Below, one piece after another: positions 25,527 through 35,153 of a stretch of 64,000 bases of DNA. The stretch is from contig CAIYWC010000217.1 in NCBI GenBank assembly GCA_903929795.1, forward strand, positions 1 through 64,000. The letters are read 5' to 3'. Numbering within the stretch: the first letter of the stretch is position 1; the number at the start of each line of letters is the position of its first letter. The DNA comes from an uncultured Myxococcales bacterium. Its GTDB lineage: Bacteria > Myxococcota_A > UBA9042. The translations under genes were made by a program, and so were the position numbers. The notes under the pieces are model-generated. The model was not told the origin of the DNA and did not search any database. It saw only the letters and a list, made by a program, of their open reading frames with translations.

Positions 25527-25977
25527 GCGCCGAGCCAAGTGAGACCTGGCGCAGGGCTTGCCGTCGCCGAATCCGGTCTCAGCGGTCTCACTTCGGGCGG
25601 TCTCAGCGGTACGTGCGCCTCGGTCTGCGGGGCTAAGACCTTGAAATGACTATTATTGCTGCTTGGCGCGATTCTTGCAGGGCCACTGCCTCGCCGCACA
25701 GGTCGAGGTGCGGTGCAGGTTCCGGATCCGCGCGTACGGGCGGGAACGGGCTTGCCGCCAACCAACCATGCCGGGCGGGAGCGGGCGAGCAAGCCCGTCA
25801 GCCGCCGAAGGCGGGCCGGGGCGACGCCAAGCGTCGTGGACCCGGGTGGTGGTGGTATGTCCGGCGTTCAAGCCGGGCATTTTCGGCGGGGGAGGGGTCG
25901 AGGCCAGGGAGGGCCCGGCGCGAAGGCAGGGACTCGCCCAGTCGACCGCTCGTCTTGTTCAACCCGCTGAAAATACT
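25527..25977. other. 451-bp intergenic region after the MopE-like gene
   Basis: No gene is supported. It contains the long inverted repeat at 25537-25593 and a 13-bp direct repeat, CGGTCTCAGCGGT, at 25574-25586 and 25598-25610. The rest is GC-rich with no recognisable signal. The two flanking genes converge. Confidence 0.6.
25537..25593 (+). terminator. Inverted repeat downstream of the MopE-like gene
   Basis: AAGTGAGACC (25537-25546) and GGTCTCACTT (25584-25593) are perfectly complementary over 10 bp with a 37-nt spacer. It begins 10 bases after the stop codon, so it may end or stabilise the transcript. There is no T-tract, so a factor-independent terminator is not proven. Confidence 0.4.
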
Positions 25978-27801
25978 CTAAAATGCATCTTCCGGCAACT
26001 CCATGATCGACAGTTCCGAGCCCTCGACCAGCTTGCGGGTCAGCGTCAGTCCGGGCAGTACCTGGCTGCAAAACCACTTCGCTGAGGCGATCTTCCCCTG
26101 ATAGAAGCCGATGTCTGCGCCTTTCGCCGTAGGCAGTTTGGCAACGGCGATGCCGGCGTGCCTGACAAGAAGCCACGCGATGACAGTCTCGGCGAGCGCG
26201 AACAGGATCTTGTTGCCGTGAATGCCGACGTGGTAAACGGAGTCGTTGAGCTTGTTCAGCATCGTCATGAGGATACCTTGGACCTCGCCGAGCGCTTTGA
26301 GCAGCGCCTTGCGCTCGTCCGCCAGCGTCTCGCCGCCGTCCGTGCCATTCGCCGTCGCCATGACCTCTTCCATCAGCCCCTGCAGCGTCTGGCCGCCATC
26401 GCGCGCGATCTTGCGAAAGAACAGGTCCAGGGCCTGGATCGCCGTCGTGCCTTCGTACAGGCTGTCGATCTTCTGGTCGCGGATGTACTGCTCAAACGGA
26501 AAATCCTGGATGTAGCCCGAGCCGCCAATCGTCTGCAGCGACAGCACCAGCATTTCTGTAGCCTTTTCGCTGCAGTAGCCCTTGAGCAGCGGCAGCATCA
26601 GGTCATTGCGGGCATCCATCTTGGCAGCGTCCTTGTTGGTGTGACCGCCGAGAATTTCGACCTGGTCCTGCAGCCACGCGATGTACAGCCCCAGCGCGCG
26701 CATGCCTTCCGCGTGGGACTTCTGCGCCATCAGCATTCGGCGCACGTCGGGGTGCTGGATGATCCGCACGCGCGGCGCCTTCTTGTTGGCTGCCTCCTTC
26801 AAATCCGCGCCCTGCACGCGGTCTTTGGTGTAGGCGAGCGCGTTCAAATAGGCGGTCGAGAGCGTCGCCATCGACTTCATGCCCACCGCCATCCGCGCGT
26901 GCTCGATGATGTGGAACATCTGGCGGATGCCATCGTGCACGCCGCCCATCAGGTAGCCGCGCGCGGGCACGTCGCCGTCGCCAAAGACCATTTCGCAGGT
27001 CGCTGACGCCTTGATGCCCATTTTCTTTTCGACCTTGGAGACCCGCACGCCGTTGCGTGCGCCCAAGCTGCCGTCGTCGTTGACCCAGTATTTCGGCACG
27101 ATGAAGAGCGACAGCCCCTTGGTGCCCACGTCGGCGCCTTCCGGCCGCGCCAGCACCATGTGCACGATATTCGGCGGGCCGTCGTAGTCGCCGTTGGTGA
27201 TGAAGCGCTTGGTGCCCTCGATTTCCCAGATGTCGCCCTCGATGTGGCGCGCCTTGGCCCGGCCCGCGCCGACGTCCGAACCCGCGTCGGGCTCCGTCAG
27301 GACCATGGTTCCGCCCCAGCGCTCTTCGCACAGCGGCTTGAGGAACAGCTTCTTTTGCTGCTCCGTGCCCAGCCGGTCGACAATGCGCGCCATGACGGTG
27401 CCAAACAGGTAGAACGCCAGCGACGGATTGGCGCCCGCCGTCAGCTCAAAGCCGGCCCAGTTCACCGACGGCGGCGCGCCGTAGCCGTCCAGCCGCTCCG
27501 GCAGCTCCAAGCGAAACCACTCCGCGTCGTACCAGGTCTTGAGCGACTTCTTGAGGCTCTTGGGCAGCGTCACGTCGCCGTCTTTGGAGACCTCGAGCCC
27601 GACGCGATCCGCGTCCGCCCAGCTCGAGGCGATCTCGGTGGAGCAGAGCTCCTCGTAGGCGGTCAGCGCATCGCGCGCCGAGCCTTCGTCCATCGAGACA
27701 AACGGCCCGCGTCCCAGCGACGTCTTGCCGATGTCATGGAATTCAAACAGGTTGAAGAAGACGTCGCGGAGGTTGCTCTTGTAGTGCAGGACGGTCGACA
27801 C
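25978..27801 (-). CDS. Acyl-CoA dehydrogenase with C-terminal extension
   Basis: The product is about 607 aa from GTG 27801, which has GGAG seven bases upstream; the TTG at 27813 overlaps that site. Domains: an N-terminal helical domain beginning HYKSNLRDVFFNLFEF, a middle beta domain (TMVLTEPDAGSDVGAGRAKA), and a C-terminal domain with catalytic Glu in LYEGTTAIQALDL. It also has an extra domain of about 130 residues, characteristic of large bacterial acyl-CoA dehydrogenases. It catalyses FAD-dependent alpha,beta-desaturation in beta-oxidation. It may work with the FadL-type porin in this window; that link is inferred. Confidence 0.93.
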   Translation of the reverse strand: MSTVLHYKSNLRDVFFNLFEFHDIGKTSLGRGPFVSMDEGSARDALTAYEELCSTEIASSWADADRVGLEVSKDGDVTLPKSLKKSLKTWYDAEWFRLELPERLDGYGAPPSVNWAGFELTAGANPSLAFYLFGTVMARIVDRLGTEQQKKLFLKPLCEERWGGTMVLTEPDAGSDVGAGRAKARHIEGDIWEIEGTKRFITNGDYDGPPNIVHMVLARPEGADVGTKGLSLFIVPKYWVNDDGSLGARNGVRVSKVEKKMGIKASATCEMVFGDGDVPARGYLMGGVHDGIRQMFHIIEHARMAVGMKSMATLSTAYLNALAYTKDRVQGADLKEAANKKAPRVRIIQHPDVRRMLMAQKSHAEGMRALGLYIAWLQDQVEILGGHTNKDAAKMDARNDLMLPLLKGYCSEKATEMLVLSLQTIGGSGYIQDFPFEQYIRDQKIDSLYEGTTAIQALDLFFRKIARDGGQTLQGLMEEVMATANGTDGGETLADERKALLKALGEVQGILMTMLNKLNDSVYHVGIHGNKILFALAETVIAWLLVRHAGIAVAKLPTAKGADIGFYQGKIASAKWFCSQVLPGLTLTRKLVEGSELSIMELPEDAF

Positions 27802-27910
27802 GGCGGACTCCAAAGGGCCGCCAAAGTCGCGACGGCGGCGGTAATCTGCCAGAAAACGCCAGCGGTTGCCAGCGATGGCGCGCCCGCTCTGTCACGGTTT
27901 CGCGATCACG

Positions 27911-28801
27911 TCAGGGCTGCTTGAAAGCGGCGCAGCGCGTGTCATCCGGATCGACCCACGTGGGATGAAAAACCGCCTGATTCTGCACGATTTCATCGCA
28001 CGTCACAGTGCCGTCGCCGTCGATGTCGAGGTCCAACCCCTGACGGTCCACGCGCAGCAGCTGCCAGTGGTTGTTCGTCTGGTTGCTGACAGTCGAGAAC
28101 GGTTGGGCGCAAAAGCCCTGGCTGGCACCGAGCGGGACCTGGACAACGTGACGCGCCGCTTCGCCGCTGATTGTGCCGTCCGCTTGGATGCTGCCGCTGC
28201 GGACCATGATGGCGCGTTGGACCGCGTACAGGTCGCAGACGCCGCCGACCTTGAGCGTGACGCCCGGGTGGCCGTCGTTGTCGGAATCGACGACGCGCGG
28301 GTCATTGGCGTCTGCCGGCATCGCGTCCGTCTCCGGATTCGCCAGCTTGAGGCCCCACGTTTGCACTTCCACGCCGCCGATATACGGCGCGCCGACGCCC
28401 TGTGCGGGCACAAACGAGGTCGAGTACATCGGATTGGCAGACGCCACCGCCGCCGGGGGCACGACCGTCGTCATGCCGAGCAGCGGCGTGTTGGCAATGC
28501 TGCAATCCTCACGAGTTTCACGCAGTTGCACGCCAGTCTGCACAATCTGAATGCGCGACAGCTCGTAGTTGCGCAGCTCAATCTCGTCGCCAATCGCCAC
28601 GCAGGTCGACCAGTCCGTGACCAGCACCCACGTCCCGCTCAGGTCCGCCGTCGCCGTCACATCGGTGGGCAACGTCACCGTATCGGTGGTCGAGATGTCA
28701 AAAGTCTGCGCGTCGAAACCCGAAGGCGTCAGCGTCGGCTCGCACGCGACGACGAGCAGGCCCGACAACCCCAGCACCGCGAAACAGCAGGAACGCAGCA
28801 T
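27911..28801 (-). CDS. Unknown lipoprotein
   Basis: The product is about 296 aa from ATG 28801; ATG 28810 is possible but has no ribosome site. Signal peptide with lipobox LLVVAC, then a short Thr/Asp-rich tether and a globular domain with a DSDNDGHPG loop and DLDIDGDGTVTCDE, both resembling calcium-binding loops. No family was recognised. It follows the large lipoprotein gene at 28814 by a few bases and is probably its operon partner. Confidence 0.7.
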   Translation of the reverse strand: MLRSCCFAVLGLSGLLVVACEPTLTPSGFDAQTFDISTTDTVTLPTDVTATADLSGTWVLVTDWSTCVAIGDEIELRNYELSRIQIVQTGVQLRETREDCSIANTPLLGMTTVVPPAAVASANPMYSTSFVPAQGVGAPYIGGVEVQTWGLKLANPETDAMPADANDPRVVDSDNDGHPGVTLKVGGVCDLYAVQRAIMVRSGSIQADGTISGEAARHVVQVPLGASQGFCAQPFSTVSNQTNNHWQLLRVDRQGLDLDIDGDGTVTCDEIVQNQAVFHPTWVDPDDTRCAAFKQP

Positions 28802-28813
28802 GTGCACCATCCG

Positions 28814-30883
28814 TTACAGGTCGACAATCGGGGCAATATTCAAGGATTTCGCCACTGCCAGCGCGTCCGCCGCGGTCCCTTTCAGCACCTCAAACTGCCA
28901 GATCGGCGCCAGATCCAGCCGGACGGTCTCGTCCGAGAAGCCAACCGTCGGCGCCGTCACGTCGATGCGCACCGCCAGGTTTTCCAGCCGCGCGTGCTTC
29001 ACGACGTACCAGCCTTTACCCAAGCCGATCAAGCCGTTGGGCACCGGCAGCCAGACGTGGTCCGCCTGAAACACAAACGCGCTGAACGGGTAGGTCCGCA
29101 CGACGTCGTCCAGCAGCGCCGGGCTATACTCGATTTGGTCGGCGAACCGCGGGAAGTTGACCTTCAGCTCGTGGCCAAACGGATCGTTGTCCGGGCTCGA
29201 CGCGGTAAAGCTCACAAGGAGTCGCCAGCGGGTCGGCGAGATCTGCAACCATTTCATGGTGTACGTCCGCCCGTCCACGCCCACGGTCACGGTCGATACG
29301 TCCGCCGGCGCGTCCACGGTCGGCCAGTTCTCCGCGACCGGCGGCTGATCCACGGCCGTTCCCGCGCCCAGATCCACGCGCGCGTGCGTCCAGCCGAGCG
29401 ACTGCCTCAGCTCCTTCGCAAGCTGCTTGGCGTCCGCCGCGATGATCGGGTTGTGGTCCAGCGCCCACTGCACTTCGGCCAGCCATGGATTTACACCTGA
29501 ACAATCGCTGACTTCCGCGCGCCACAAGTCCTTCCACAGCTTGGCCAGCCGCGCGTCCTGCGTCGCCACGCCTTTGCCCATCTTGGCCGCGTTGTCCGCC
29601 AACTGCTGCACGGCGGCGACCTGCGTGCGCGCCTCGTAATTGCCGTTGCGCACTTCAAAATCGTTCTCAATCGTGCCCCACAGCCCGCGCCCGCCCAGCC
29701 AGCGGTGGTCGCTGTCCGTGCTGCCCGGCTGCCAGGTGCCATCCAGCAGCACAGGTGCCGGTTTTTGCTCGATTTTCTCGGCCTTCAGGTGCCGCACATA
29801 GTCGCTGATTCGCGTCAAGTAATAGCCATTCTGCTCGGTCTGGGCCAGCTCCGCCTCAAATTTCGCCACCGATGCCGGATCGTGCGCCGAAGTCGTCGCG
29901 AAATACGGGTTCAGCGACTGGCCCTGCACAACCGGCGCAACGCACAACTCCCCGTCATCAAAGAAGTTCCATGCCAGATCGATGCCGGACGCCGGATCCA
30001 CGCCCGTCGCGCCCATGATCAGGTCGCCGCCTTCCGACGTGAAATATGGCCACGGGTTGCCGGAGTCGTGGTGCACGTAAAAGAACAGGTTTTTGGGAAA
30101 CACGCCGACGCTGTAGCCCTCGTCGACAAGCATCTTCTGGCGGCCTTCGCCGGCTTGGCCTTCCTGATTAAACACGACGCCGGACAGCGGCAGGCAGTGT
30201 TTTTGGAACGTCGCCTTGACCTGAGCCAGCGAGCGGTGCAGGTCATCGCGCGGAAAACCCAGGAAAAACTGGGCGTTGTAGTGAAAGCTGATCAGCTCGA
30301 TCTGCCCGCGCTGCGCCAGCTTGCGCAAGAGCGCGAGCACGTCCGGGTGGCGCGCGCCCATCACGTCAATCATGTACGCCTGGAGCTCAATGTTTGCGCC
30401 CCAGGTCGGGTGCTTGTCGTAAAGCTGCAGCAGCGGCAGGAAGCTCTCCGTGATGATGAAGTCCTCGACCTTGTCATTGCCCCAGCCGATATTGGCCGGA
30501 TTGTCGGTGAACGTGTGCGAAATGCAGTGGGTATCAATGTATTCCAGCCCGCCAATGACGTACTCGATGTTGAAGTGGAACAGGCTCAGCGCGAATTTCT
30601 TGCGCGTCACGTCCGGCGGTGTCGCCTCGACGTACGGCGTGCCGCCAGATTCCGTACAGATTTCAGGTAGTTCCGTCAGCAGCACGGTCGGCGTCGTCGG
30701 GCAAGTGAGCGGCACGTCGCTGGTGCCGATGCCGGTGTCGCACAGATCCTCGAACCCGCAGCCACCGTCGGCAATGTCGCTGAAAACCTCAATGTCATCG
30801 CTGGCTTGCGCGTCATCGCTCGCCGTCGTCTTGTTCCCGCAGGCGAGGCACGCCAGCGTCGTCAGCAAAATCCACTTGCGCAT
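28814..30883 (-). CDS. Large secreted lipoprotein, possible GH38/GH57-like fold
   Basis: The product is 689 aa with signal peptide MRKWILLTTLACLACG and an Asp-rich tether (SDDAQASDDIEVFSDIADGG). The main domain starts near residue 90 with FALSLFHFNIEYVIGGLEYID, followed by IELQAYMIDVMGARHPDVL and IELISFHYNAQFFLGFP. It then has GVVFNQEGQAGEG and a beta-rich C-terminal half. The His/Glu-bearing strands and length resemble GH57/GH38-type or polysaccharide-deacetylase barrels, but no exact family signature was recognised. GGAGGT precedes the ATG. It could be a polysaccharide-acting enzyme on the cell surface. Confidence 0.6.
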   Translation of the reverse strand: MRKWILLTTLACLACGNKTTASDDAQASDDIEVFSDIADGGCGFEDLCDTGIGTSDVPLTCPTTPTVLLTELPEICTESGGTPYVEATPPDVTRKKFALSLFHFNIEYVIGGLEYIDTHCISHTFTDNPANIGWGNDKVEDFIITESFLPLLQLYDKHPTWGANIELQAYMIDVMGARHPDVLALLRKLAQRGQIELISFHYNAQFFLGFPRDDLHRSLAQVKATFQKHCLPLSGVVFNQEGQAGEGRQKMLVDEGYSVGVFPKNLFFYVHHDSGNPWPYFTSEGGDLIMGATGVDPASGIDLAWNFFDDGELCVAPVVQGQSLNPYFATTSAHDPASVAKFEAELAQTEQNGYYLTRISDYVRHLKAEKIEQKPAPVLLDGTWQPGSTDSDHRWLGGRGLWGTIENDFEVRNGNYEARTQVAAVQQLADNAAKMGKGVATQDARLAKLWKDLWRAEVSDCSGVNPWLAEVQWALDHNPIIAADAKQLAKELRQSLGWTHARVDLGAGTAVDQPPVAENWPTVDAPADVSTVTVGVDGRTYTMKWLQISPTRWRLLVSFTASSPDNDPFGHELKVNFPRFADQIEYSPALLDDVVRTYPFSAFVFQADHVWLPVPNGLIGLGKGWYVVKHARLENLAVRIDVTAPTVGFSDETVRLDLAPIWQFEVLKGTAADALAVAKSLNIAPIVDL

Positions 30884-30916
30884 CCTGGACCTCCATCACC
30901 GAACGCCGCAACGCCC

Positions 30917-32977
30917 CTACCAGACGCCGCATCGGCTGCCCGGGTTCATCGCAGTGCCCGCTTTGCACTGCCACGCCGCCGCGAATTCCGGCAAGTTGGA
31001 CATCGGCCCATTCACGCGGAATTTCGCCGGCGAATGCGGGTTGACCTTCACCATCGTCTGCTCCATCTCCGGGCGCATCTTGCCGCACCAAGCCTGGGCG
31101 TTCGCCAAGAACAGCTGCTGCTCTTCCGAGTAGCCCTCCGCGACCTTCACTTCCTTCTGCTTTTCGCGCACTTTGCGCAGCGCCGCAAGCGCCATCTTCA
31201 ACCCGCCCATGTCCGCGATGTTCTCGCCGTTGGTCAGTTCGCCGTTGACGAACAGCTTGGGCGCCACCTCAAAACCGCTGTACTGTTTGGCCACGCAGTC
31301 GGTGCGCGCCTTGAACTGACTTTCCACCGCCGGCGTCCACCAATTCTTCAGGTTGCCCTGGGCGTCGAACTGCGCGCCCTCGTCGTCAAAGCCGTGCGTC
31401 AGCTCGTGGCCAATGACCATGCCGATTCCGCCCAGGTTCACCGCCGGACTGAATTTCGCATCAAAAAAAGGCGGTTGCAGGATACCGGCCGGAAAGACCA
31501 TGTGGTTGCGCTGCGGATCGTAGTACGCGTTCACCGTCGGCGGGCTCATCTGCCATTGCTCGCGATCCAGTGGCTTGCCGATGCGCGCGAGGTCATAGGC
31601 CACCTGAAAGCTCGACGCGGCCAGCGCGTTCTTGGCGTATGCCTTGGCGTCGGTCTCAAACGTGTAGGCGCGCCACTTGTTGGGATAGCCGATGAGAAAC
31701 GCCATCTCCGCCGCCTTGGCCGCCGCCTTGTCGCGCGTCGCTGCATCCATCCATGCGAGATCTTTCAGGTTATCGGTAAACGCCGCGCGAATCGCGCCCA
31801 CCAGCTCGGACGCAGCCTGCTTGCTCGCGCCGCCAAAGTGCAGCGCCACAAAGTGCTGGCCCAGCAGCTCGCCCAGGGAATCGTCCGTGTCCTCGACGCA
31901 GCGCCGCCACCGCGGCTTCTGCTCGGCCTGGCCGGTGACGGCTTTCTTGAAGTTGAAGGCCTCGTCGACGAACTTCTTGGGCAGCACGTCTGCCGTCGCC
32001 CGCACGACATGCCAGCTCAGGTAGTTCTTCCACGCCGGCAGCTTGGTCGCCGCGATCAGCCCGTCCAGCCCGGCAAAAAAGTGCGTCGACGTCAGGTTCA
32101 CTTCGGTCGGCGACACGTCCAGCGGCAGGAAATACGCGTTCCAATCCAGGCGGGCGTTGGCTTTCACCAGCTCCGCGCGCGTCATCTTGTTATACAAGCC
32201 CTTGGGATCACGGCGTTCCACGCGCGTCTTGGACAGGGTGGCCAGCTCGGTCTCCACCTTCACCACGTCCTCCGTCGCCGTCGCCGCATCCTTGGGCTTC
32301 CAGCCCGCCAGCTCCAGCATCGCCTGGACGTGCTTGCGGTACGCCGCGCGCAGCTTGACCGAGCGCTCGTCGTCCTTGAGGTAGTCGTCGCGATCTGGCA
32401 TCCCCAGGCCGCCCTGATCCAGCGAGGCAATCACGCGCGTCGCGTCGCCAAAATCCTGCTCCGCCGAGAGGTGAAACAGCGGCTTGATGCCGCGCCGGTG
32501 CAGCTTGCCCAGCAGCTCAGGCAGCTGTTTGACGTCTTTGAGTGCCTTGATTTCCTTGAGCAAATCCGTAATCGGCGCGACACCCGTCGCCTCGACCGCA
32601 GCTTCGTCCATGCACGCGGCATAGTACTTGCCCAGCTTGCTGTCGTTGTCCTTGGCCACGTTGTCGAGGATCTCGCGCAGCGCAGCCTCATTGCGCTTGT
32701 CGATCTCGTTGAAGGAGCGGTACCAGGACGATTCGTCGGCCGGAATTTCCGTCTTGGCGATCCAGCCGCCACAGGCGAATTGGTAAAAATCGCTGCACGG
32801 GTCGACCGCGCGATCGAGCGCGGCGACATCGAGCCCCACGTCCGCGAGCGAAACCTGCAGCGTGACGGTTGGCTCAGGTGCGGGCGCGACGGGCGTCACT
32901 TGCGCGGGCGCACCACCGCACGCGGCCAACGTGCAAGAAACGGCGGCAAAGGACAATTGAGCAACGACGCGACGCAT
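30917..32977 (-). CDS. M13-family (neprilysin/PepO-like) zinc metallopeptidase lipoprotein
   Basis: The product is 686 aa with lipobox TLAAC. The zinc motif HExxH is in VIGHELTHGFDDEGAQFD. The third ligand is in NGENIADMGGLKMA, the substrate-binding NAYYDP precedes the zinc site, and the C-terminal CxxW is in SRCGVW. All catalytic residues expected of M13 peptidases are present. It acts as a periplasmic or surface oligopeptidase. ATG 32977 is chosen because the signal peptide starts there; further upstream ATGs add a non-signal segment. Confidence 0.92.
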   Translation of the reverse strand: MRRVVAQLSFAAVSCTLAACGGAPAQVTPVAPAPEPTVTLQVSLADVGLDVAALDRAVDPCSDFYQFACGGWIAKTEIPADESSWYRSFNEIDKRNEAALREILDNVAKDNDSKLGKYYAACMDEAAVEATGVAPITDLLKEIKALKDVKQLPELLGKLHRRGIKPLFHLSAEQDFGDATRVIASLDQGGLGMPDRDDYLKDDERSVKLRAAYRKHVQAMLELAGWKPKDAATATEDVVKVETELATLSKTRVERRDPKGLYNKMTRAELVKANARLDWNAYFLPLDVSPTEVNLTSTHFFAGLDGLIAATKLPAWKNYLSWHVVRATADVLPKKFVDEAFNFKKAVTGQAEQKPRWRRCVEDTDDSLGELLGQHFVALHFGGASKQAASELVGAIRAAFTDNLKDLAWMDAATRDKAAAKAAEMAFLIGYPNKWRAYTFETDAKAYAKNALAASSFQVAYDLARIGKPLDREQWQMSPPTVNAYYDPQRNHMVFPAGILQPPFFDAKFSPAVNLGGIGMVIGHELTHGFDDEGAQFDAQGNLKNWWTPAVESQFKARTDCVAKQYSGFEVAPKLFVNGELTNGENIADMGGLKMALAALRKVREKQKEVKVAEGYSEEQQLFLANAQAWCGKMRPEMEQTMVKVNPHSPAKFRVNGPMSNLPEFAAAWQCKAGTAMNPGSRCGVW

Positions 32978-33041
32978 GGCACCCCCGGAAGTAAGGCCGG
33001 AAGGATGCCATGGACGACGGTTCTGGGCTACTCTGATTGCC

Positions 33042-33992
33042 ATGCAGATTCAGCCGCCCGAAATTCTTCCGTGCTGCGCGCAACACATGCACGTTCCGCC
33101 GCTGCGGCCGCTGTCGCAGCCGACGCCGGAGGAGGCCGCGCGTGAGCAGCGCCGCCGTGATCAGGGCGCGCTGGCGGGCCTGATCGACGCGCATGTCCAC
33201 CTGTTTCCCCAGCCGCTTTTTGCCGCGCTGCACCGCTGGTTTGACACGAACGCGTGGCAGATCGCCTTTCGCGGCACGTCGGAGGAGACCGTCGCGCACT
33301 TGCGGCAGCATGGCGTGGCGCGCATGGTGGCGCTGGTTTTTGGCCACAAGCCGGGCGCGGCGCGCACGCTGAACCGCTACCTGGCGCAGCTTGCGGCGGC
33401 GGAGCAGGGCGTCATCGGCGTGGGCACGGTGCTGCCAGGCGAGCCGGACGCGCGCGCCATCGTCAGGGAGGCGATCGACGTGCACGGCCTGCGCGGCATC
33501 AAGCTGCACTGCCACGTGCAGCGGGTGGCGATCGACGATCCGGCGACAATCGACGTGCTCGCGGCGTGCCAGGAACTGGGCGTGCCGGCGGTGGTCCACG
33601 CGGGGCGCGAGCCGGCGAGCTCGGCGTATGGCGTGGACACGCACGCAATTTGCAACGTGGCGCGCACCCGCCGGGTGCTGCAGCAGTTGCCCGAGCTGCG
33701 GCTGGTCGTCCCGCACATCGGCGCCGATGAATACAGCGATTACCTGCACTTGTGTGAGGAATTCCCGCACCTGTACCTGGACACCGCAATGGCGTGCGCG
33801 GAGTACTTTCCCGAGGCGCTCGACTGGCCGCTGCTGGAGCGTCACGCCGATCGCGTGCTCTATGGCACCGATTTTCCAATTATTCCGTACGATGTCGGCC
33901 GCGAGCGGACCGTTCTCGCGCGGCGCATTGTCAGCGACACCGCGTTCGCGCAGATCGCCGGCGGCAACGCGGCGCGGCTATGGGGCATCTGA
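33042..33992 (+). CDS. Amidohydrolase (TIM-barrel, amidohydrolase-2 type)
   Basis: The product is 316 aa. Metal-binding H51-x-H53 (DAHVHLFP) opens the barrel. IKLHCHVQ, PAVVHAGREP, VVPHIGADEY and LYGTDFPIIPYD complete the ligand set. These fit Zn-dependent hydrolases or decarboxylases of the amidohydrolase superfamily; the substrate cannot be told. The N-terminal 40 residues contain CC and a Pro-rich stretch of unknown role. The end overlaps the convergent MepA-like gene by 15 bp. Confidence 0.8.
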   Translation: MQIQPPEILPCCAQHMHVPPLRPLSQPTPEEAAREQRRRDQGALAGLIDAHVHLFPQPLFAALHRWFDTNAWQIAFRGTSEETVAHLRQHGVARMVALVFGHKPGAARTLNRYLAQLAAAEQGVIGVGTVLPGEPDARAIVREAIDVHGLRGIKLHCHVQRVAIDDPATIDVLAACQELGVPAVVHAGREPASSAYGVDTHAICNVARTRRVLQQLPELRLVVPHIGADEYSDYLHLCEEFPHLYLDTAMACAEYFPEALDWPLLERHADRVLYGTDFPIIPYDVGRERTVLARRIVSDTAFAQIAGGNAARLWGI

Positions 33993-35096
33993 CGGCGGGT
34001 CGTCGTCGTCCGGCGTGTTGTCATCGGGCAGTTCGGCTTGGACGTCCACGTCCGGCAGCTCCACCGGCGCCGCGCAACCGTCCTTGGGGCAACGGAATTT
34101 GATGTGCGTGTGGTTGTCGTGCCCGCCGCCGTGCACGATGAGCGCCGCCCATTTTGTCGTCCGCGGGTACTGCAGCCAGCGCGCCAGCTGGTCCGCCGTC
34201 GCGCCCTGCCGCTTGGCTTCGCGGTACAGCATCGCCTGGACTTTGCGGTCGACGATCACGCGCGTCACCAGGCCTGACTCCAGCAGCACGCGCAGGAACA
34301 GCCACTCGCGCCGGGCGTCGAAATTGTCGGCGCTGGCGATCGTCAGGTGCCTGACGGCCTGCCGGTGAAAGAGCCCGACGTCCGCCTCCAGGCCGCCGCG
34401 GTGCTCGCGGTGCGGCACGAGACAGCCGCCGTGCTCGATGGAAAGGTCCTCGATGACCGGCCGATTACCGCCCGGAAGTTTCTGAAATACCTGGGCAATC
34501 GCGCGCTTGAGCAGGTCCACCGCGAACGGTTGGCCCCACGCGCGCGACGGGTTGATGACGATGTACTGCGAGGTCGTCGGCCCCAGCGACCGTCCGCCCT
34601 GCAGGTGCTCGCCGTACGCGCCTGACGCGATGACGTAGTGCTTTTTGTGCACCAGGGGCGCCTCCGCCGCCAGCGCCAGGCCGTTGATGCGCAGGAACGA
34701 AGCGACCGACAGGCGATTGCGCGCGGCAAAGCTCGCCACCGTGTCGCGAAACAGCGCCTTTTGGCGTCGCACCGGGCACATCCCCGTCGGCAGAATTCCC
34801 TTGCGAATCGGCGAGCTTGCGCCTCGCGATGGCTCCGGAATCGCCGCGGGCGGCTCCCCGCGCTTGGGCGTTTTGACCAGAGGCTGCGGGGTCGGCACTT
34901 GCGACGGCTCAATCCAGTGCGTCGGCTTGCCGGTCGTCGGATGCTCGCCCGGACCTGCGGGCGCTTGCAGCGCTCGTGCAAGTTCGCGGTTGTCGCTCGT
35001 TGTTGTCTGGGACTCTGGCGCGCTGCACGCCGAAAAAGCCAGCGCGGTTGCCAGAAGTGCGCGTTGGCGCCGGTGGGGGATGCGGTTCACGAACAC
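33978..35096 (-). CDS. MepA-like (M74) murein endopeptidase lipoprotein
   Basis: The product is 372 aa from GTG 35096; GTG 35090 is also possible. Lipobox LAFSAC, then a Pro/Thr-rich linker, then a LysM-like stretch (FRDTVASFAARNRLSVASFLRING). The catalytic part carries HREHRGGLEADVGLF and GGGHDNHTHIKFRCP, which correspond to the zinc motifs of penicillin-insensitive murein endopeptidases. It likely cleaves D-alanyl-diaminopimelate cross-links. The tail is Asp/Pro-rich. Confidence 0.8.
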   Translation of the reverse strand: MFVNRIPHRRQRALLATALAFSACSAPESQTTTSDNRELARALQAPAGPGEHPTTGKPTHWIEPSQVPTPQPLVKTPKRGEPPAAIPEPSRGASSPIRKGILPTGMCPVRRQKALFRDTVASFAARNRLSVASFLRINGLALAAEAPLVHKKHYVIASGAYGEHLQGGRSLGPTTSQYIVINPSRAWGQPFAVDLLKRAIAQVFQKLPGGNRPVIEDLSIEHGGCLVPHREHRGGLEADVGLFHRQAVRHLTIASADNFDARREWLFLRVLLESGLVTRVIVDRKVQAMLYREAKRQGATADQLARWLQYPRTTKWAALIVHGGGHDNHTHIKFRCPKDGCAAPVELPDVDVQAELPDDNTPDDDDPPSDAP

Positions 35097-35153
35097 TGCC
35101 AGAAATCGTGGCCGGTCATTCGGAACGCGTCATCCCCCACCGTGGCTCAAACC

